Source of the DNA: Nonomuraea maritima
GTDB lineage: Bacteria; Actinomycetota; Actinomycetes; Streptosporangiales; Streptosporangiaceae
Assembly: GCF_900100395.1 (NCBI RefSeq)
Contig: NZ_FNFB01000018.1
Coordinates: forward strand, 1-64,000
Direction: 5' to 3'
Length of the DNA stretch: 64,000 nucleotides
Made by a program: the position numbers and the translations under genes. Shown here piece after piece: positions 60,984 through 64,000 of this stretch (its first letter is position 1; every line of letters begins with the position of its first letter). The notes beneath the pieces were generated by a model. The model saw nothing but the letters and a program-made list of their open reading frames with translations, was not told the origin of the DNA and did no database searches.

Positions 60984-61019
60984 ATCAGGGCCCGCACCCG
61001 TGAAGGTGCGAGCCCTGAT
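60984..61019 (-). terminator. Terminator of the cold-shock gene
   Basis: ATCAGGGCCCGCACC (60984-60998) pairs with GGTGCGAGCCCTGAT (61005-61019) with one mismatch. Read on the minus strand it follows the csp stop by 16 bases and is followed by TTCGTT. It could also serve plus-strand transcripts. Confidence 0.75.
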
Positions 61020-61035
61020 CAGTGGCGGTGCTTGG

Positions 61036-61242
61036 TCAGGCGGGAACGATGTTCTCGGCCTGCGGGCCCTTCTGGCCCTGCGTGACGTCGAAGGCGACCT
61101 TCTGGCCCTCGTGCAGCTCGCGGTAGCCGCCCTGGGAGACGATGTTGGAGTAGTGCGCGAAGACGTCGGCGCCGCCGCCGTCCTGCTCGATGAAGCCGAA
61201 GCCCTTTTCCGCGTTGAACCACTTCACGGTGCCGGAAGCCAT
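61036..61242 (-). CDS. Cold-shock domain protein (CspA family)
   Basis: 68 residues. RNP1 is KGFGFI and RNP2 VFAHYSNI, the nucleic-acid-binding pair of the cold-shock domain; MASGTVKWFNAEKGFGFIEQ is the usual start. It binds single-stranded RNA/DNA and works as an RNA chaperone. The ATG at 61242 follows AGAGGAGAT; the open frame to 61317 is not conserved. It is downstream of the MerR-like gene in the same direction. Confidence 0.96.
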   Translation of the reverse strand: MASGTVKWFNAEKGFGFIEQDGGGADVFAHYSNIVSQGGYRELHEGQKVAFDVTQGQKGPQAENIVPA

Positions 61243-61569
61243 GTTGATCTCCTCTAGATAGGTGCATAGCCGAAATCCGCATCGGACGAATTTCGCGTCG
61301 CTGCGCGATAGGACCACACCCGGAGGAAACCGGAAAACAAAAAGTGCACCCGAGGCTACATACCGTCAGGTGCACACAAGTTCTTATGGGTACCACAACT
61401 GCAACTTGTTCAAGGTAGCACACCGTCAGCCTGCTGCGCATGCGCCGCGGCGTGTCGCGCCTGACGTTCCAGCGGCGGGGAGCCCGCATCCGCACGCTGC
61501 GCGGACTCCGTAGGTGGTTTCCGGAAGCGGTGTGGCCTGGTCCTGACCGCGTGGACCAGGCCGCCGGTG
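61243..61569 (-). other. Gene-free leader and promoter region of the cold-shock gene
   Basis: 327 bases without a gene. It contains GTGCACC (61344-61350) and GGTGCAC (61369-61375) as an inverted repeat with an 18-base spacer. The composition is lower in G+C than the neighbours. It probably holds the csp promoter and a long 5' leader; no promoter could be fixed. Confidence 0.5.
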
Positions 61570-61953
61570 TCAATGCCCTGCCGCGCTCTCGCGTTCGTAT
61601 TCGGCGTTGATGCGCAGCGCTTCTGCGAGCTGGTCCTCCAGGATGATGATCCGGCAGGCAGCTTCCACGGGGGTGCCCTGGTCGACGAGTTCCCTGGCAC
61701 GCGCCGCCAGGCGGAGCTGGTAGCGGGAGTAGCGGCGGTGGCCGCCGCTGGAACGTTTCGGCTCGATCAGATGGGCGGCGCCCAGCGCCCGCAGGAACGT
61801 GGGGGTGACGCCGAGCATCTCGGCGGCCGCGCCCATGCTGTAGGCGGGATAGTCCTCATCGTCGAACCGGTCCTCGGCCGTGAGCCCGGCCGTTTCCTTG
61901 ATCCTGCCACGAGTGAGCGAGTCACCCTCGGCAGCCGAGCGACGTTGATCCAT
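61570..61953 (-). CDS. MerR-like helix-turn-helix regulator
   Basis: 127 residues. An acidic N-terminus of about 37 residues precedes a MerR-type winged helix: YSMGAAAEMLGVTPTFLRAL, then IEPKRSSGGHRRYSRYQLRL, and a short helix (VEAACRIIILEDQLAEALRI). There is no cysteine or effector domain, so it resembles small MerR/HspR-like proteins. The ATG at 61953 follows AAAGGA. It lies immediately upstream of the cold-shock gene, which suggests control of it or of stress genes. Confidence 0.88.
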   Translation of the reverse strand: MDQRRSAAEGDSLTRGRIKETAGLTAEDRFDDEDYPAYSMGAAAEMLGVTPTFLRALGAAHLIEPKRSSGGHRRYSRYQLRLAARARELVDQGTPVEAACRIIILEDQLAEALRINAEYERESAAGH

Positions 61954-62525
61954 ACATTCCTTTCTCATCACGCCACAGGGGGCCCCGGCGCCTGTGCGCC
62001 GGGGCCCCGAAGAGTTCAACACCATCTACCGGCCATCCGGCCGGCTTACTGTTTTCCGCACCCGCCGTACTGAGCGGCGATGATGCGTGGATCGCGGATG
62101 CGTGACCGTAGACCACCTTCCTATCTGTGGAGCTGCGGTACCCGAGCGGCGAGACTCAGCCGGCAACGGGCGATCCTGATGGCGTCAGCACTCCCTTCAT
62201 CTTTTTCTTCCGGACCTCTTGTCCAACTTCACCTTCGGCAGCGCGTCCACGGTCAGGGCCTCTGACTACTGCGATGGCCCGTCACGTCCGACCTTCTGCC
62301 TCCAACTTCAGCGTGCTCCGGGCAGTTCGTCGTCATGCCAGTAACTGCTTCTGCTGCCCGGCGGATCCGTTCCTTGCGATGTGAGAAACCGTAGCGCCCG
62401 CGGCGGCGAATGTCTACTGCGGCGGCAATAGATTTCTTGTGCGGCGGATGGAGGATCACCGCGGGTGAGCGTCCGGGCCGGGACGGTCGTACCCTGGGCG
62501 CGGACGACGGGCGGGAGGTGGGCCG
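61954..62525. other. Gene-free spacer between the MerR-like gene and the DUF7711-like gene
   Basis: 572 bases with no supported gene. The middle (about 62080-62400) has more A+T and pyrimidine-rich runs than its surroundings. A strong hairpin lies at 61979-62008. A 32-codon frame on the minus strand near 62160-62260 is lysine-rich but lacks a ribosome-binding site. Confidence 0.55.
61979..62008 (-). promoter_or_regulatory. 13-bp perfect hairpin upstream of the MerR-like gene
   Basis: GGGGCCCCGGCGC (61979-61991), loop CTGT, GCGCCGGGGCCCC (61996-62008), ending 26 bases before the ATG of the regulator. Whether it terminates an upstream transcript or sits in the 5' leader is unclear. Confidence 0.5.
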
Positions 62526-63119
62526 GTGCGGTACCGGCGGGCGGTGGAGCGGCTTCGGATGCTGGCCCGGGCGTGCGATCAGACGAGGCGTGTCCCGGTG
62601 GACGAGCCGTTCCTGCGGGAGGCGTACGTCTTCGGCGATCTTGTGGCGGGGGCCGACCCGGTCGAGCAGATCGAGGTCGTCCTCGTGCTGAATCTGCCAC
62701 CGGAGGAGGTGTCCTGGGGGACGCAGCCGCCCGGCACCGCGTGGCTGGTCGACTTCCTGGAGCTGGACAAGGGCGGGGTGGCGTACCGGTGGCGTTCGCG
62801 TCGTGACCCGGTGGCGAATCACCGCATCCATGACCCGGTGCGCTTCTGGTCGCTGGAGGGCATCGACGAGTCCGTGCTGGAGGCGCTGGAGCACCGACGC
62901 CAGGAGGACCTTCGCCGGCCCGCCACGGAGACCCCCGCGGAGCCCGCCGACGTCGAGGGGGAGTTGCGTACGGCTCTGGAGCACCTGCGTGCCGTGCACG
63001 CGGCGTACTGGGACCGGAAATGGCGGCGTGAGCACCGCGGGCTGTCCCGCCACCCCGAGCACCATCTGTGGGAGGCCGTGCAGGGCTACCTGGACCTTCT
63101 CGACGTACGGGGCGAGTAG
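62526..63119 (+). CDS. DUF7711-like conserved actinobacterial protein
   Basis: 197 residues, soluble. The segments RAVERLRMLARACDQTRRVP, EVSWGTQPPGTAWLVDFLEL and the C-terminal WDRKWRREHRGLSRHPEHHL with EAVQGYLDLLD look like a conserved hypothetical family I remember as DUF7711; that name is from memory. No catalytic motif is obvious. The GTG has GGGAGGTGGG upstream. Its role is unknown. Confidence 0.75.
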   Translation: MRYRRAVERLRMLARACDQTRRVPVDEPFLREAYVFGDLVAGADPVEQIEVVLVLNLPPEEVSWGTQPPGTAWLVDFLELDKGGVAYRWRSRRDPVANHRIHDPVRFWSLEGIDESVLEALEHRRQEDLRRPATETPAEPADVEGELRTALEHLRAVHAAYWDRKWRREHRGLSRHPEHHLWEAVQGYLDLLDVRGE

Positions 63120-63488
63120 TCCGCGCGGCAGATGCCCAGAGGCTCCAGGCGCTCGCCCTCGGGGAGCGCGGCAGATGGCGCGCCTCCAGCCTCCAGGTTC
63201 TCGTCCTGGGGAGCGTGGTGGGCGGGCCACGGCCTGAGGGGCTCGTTCGTGGGGGATTCGGGTGGTGAGTGGATGTGGGGGAAAAGTTGGATTTATGGCG
63301 GTAAACCGTGGCGAGGTGATAAGCGTCCGAGGTCTGGCATATATCGCGCATTCAGGGTAAAGGGCTGAAACATTATGTCAGTGCATCAGCCTTAGTGTGG
63401 TCATCCGATTACGCCTGGTTATCGAAGCGTCAATGTGACCAATCCGTAGCCGTTCGCTATGACGACAGGCCGGATCAGTGCGGGCATC
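63120..63488. other. Gene-free spacer before the sigma factor gene
   Basis: 369 bases without a supported gene. GCGCGGCAGATG occurs at 63123-63134 and 63166-63177 (period 43). From about 63270 to 63470 the DNA is clearly richer in A+T than the rest and should hold the promoter of the sigma factor gene; no standard -35/-10 pair was certain. Confidence 0.55.
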
Positions 63489-64000
63489 ATGCCTATCGTG
63501 AGCGAGGGAAGCGTCGCCGACGCCAAAATTGGGGTAAGGCTCGCGTCGAGACTTCCGGCACGGACGGATGACTCCGACCTTAGGGAACTGACGAGCCTCG
63601 CCGTGCAGGGAGATCGCAGTGCGATCGAATCCCTGCTCGGGGAGTTGCGTCCGATGGTGGTGCGCTATTGTCGCGCCCGGCTGGGCAGGGTTTCAGGGCA
63701 ATATCACATTGCTGATGACGTCGCCCAGGAGGTGTGCATCGCGGTGTTGTCCGCGCTGCCGCGATACCGCGACATGGGGCGGCCTTTCGCGTCGTTCGTG
63801 TTCGGGATCGCCTCGCACAAGGTGGCCGACGCGCTGCGGAGTTCCGTGCGCTCGGCCGTACCGACTCAGGATCTGCCCGACGGGCCCGACGAGGGCCCCG
63901 GGCCCGAGGAGACGGTGGTCCGCTACATCGAGGTGGAGCACGCGCGGCGGCTGCTGGCCAAGCTGCCCGACAACCAGCGCGAGTTGCTGCTGTTGCGGGT
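63489..64000 (+). CDS. RNA polymerase sigma-70 factor, SigD/ShbA-like (5' part)
   Basis: 170 residues up to the window edge. Region 2 runs from about 35 to 105: LRPMVVRYCRARLGRVSGQY, then HIADDVAQEVCIAVLSALPR and FASFVFGIASHKVADALRSS. Region 4 begins with HARRLLAKLPDNQRELLLLR. This is the pattern of mycobacterial SigD and streptomycete ShbA, which lie near groESL in those genomes; ShbA drives transcription of the principal sigma gene hrdB. Start: ATG at 63489 (MPIVSEGSVADAKIG) or GTG at 63498; neither has a good ribosome-binding site. Confidence 0.9.
   Translation, partial: MPIVSEGSVADAKIGVRLASRLPARTDDSDLRELTSLAVQGDRSAIESLLGELRPMVVRYCRARLGRVSGQYHIADDVAQEVCIAVLSALPRYRDMGRPFASFVFGIASHKVADALRSSVRSAVPTQDLPDGPDEGPGPEETVVRYIEVEHARRLLAKLPDNQRELLLLR

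Overview
The window is about 70% G+C, with many GTG and some TTG starts, start-stop overlaps (GTGA, TGATG) and gene orders typical of high-GC Actinobacteria. The rpoBC-str-S10-spc-alpha ribosomal block, the alr/TsaE/TsaB/RimI/TsaD/groES-groEL block and a SigD/ShbA-like sigma factor all lie within 64 kb. Protein features (S14 type Z, GroEL1-like His-rich tail, DUF1707, class E/F-type sortase) point to a filamentous actinomycete. My best guess is a member of Streptosporangiales; that placement is inference.

Region 1 (1-28320, + strand): the 3' end of rpoB, rpoC and a strong terminator, then a 2.1-kb gene-free island of degenerate tandem repeats. After it come rpsL-rpsG-fusA-tuf, rpsJ to rpsQ, rplN to rplO, secY-adk-map, a DUF1707 membrane protein, infA-rpmJ-rpsM-rpsK-rpsD-rpoA-rplQ and a terminator. 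Sub-operon junctions carry strong hairpins, mostly without a U-tract.

Region 2 (28379-37094): truA, then a block of three minus-strand envelope genes (two paralogous proline-rich single-pass proteins and a CAP-domain protein), then rplM-rpsI-glmM with a clear promoter and terminator. The envelope genes split truA from rplM, which are usually close together in actinobacteria.

Region 3 (37095-43879): a secreted protein with AT-rich upstream DNA, then a minus-strand run of five genes (DUF389 protein plus two ABC exporters, each an ATPase and a permease) and coaA. A small GC3-biased ORF sits between DUF389 and coaA on the opposite strand.

Region 4 (43972-53776, + strand): acpS, nnr, alr, a hydrolase and tsaE. 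A four-gene envelope cassette follows (lipoprotein-like protein with a C-terminal anchor, sortase, membrane protein, APH-fold protein), then tsaB-rimI-tsaD. The Tsa genes make the t6A tRNA modification; nnr, alr and acpS are housekeeping metabolic genes.

Region 5 (53757-64000): a minus-strand acyltransferase, a long coiled-coil protein and a THUMP-like methyltransferase. CIRCE-controlled groES-groEL follows, then a decayed ECF sigma-factor remnant, a cspA-type gene with an upstream MerR-like regulator, a DUF7711-like protein and the 5' part of a SigD/ShbA-like sigma factor that runs off the window.

No tRNA, rRNA, insertion sequence, prophage or CRISPR array was seen. The least ordinary items are the rpoC-rpsL repeat island, the split Tsa cluster with a sortase lacking the expected arginine and an adjacent non-canonical anchor protein, the paralogous proline-rich membrane proteins, the sigma-factor pseudogene and a recurrent leaderless-promoter arrangement.
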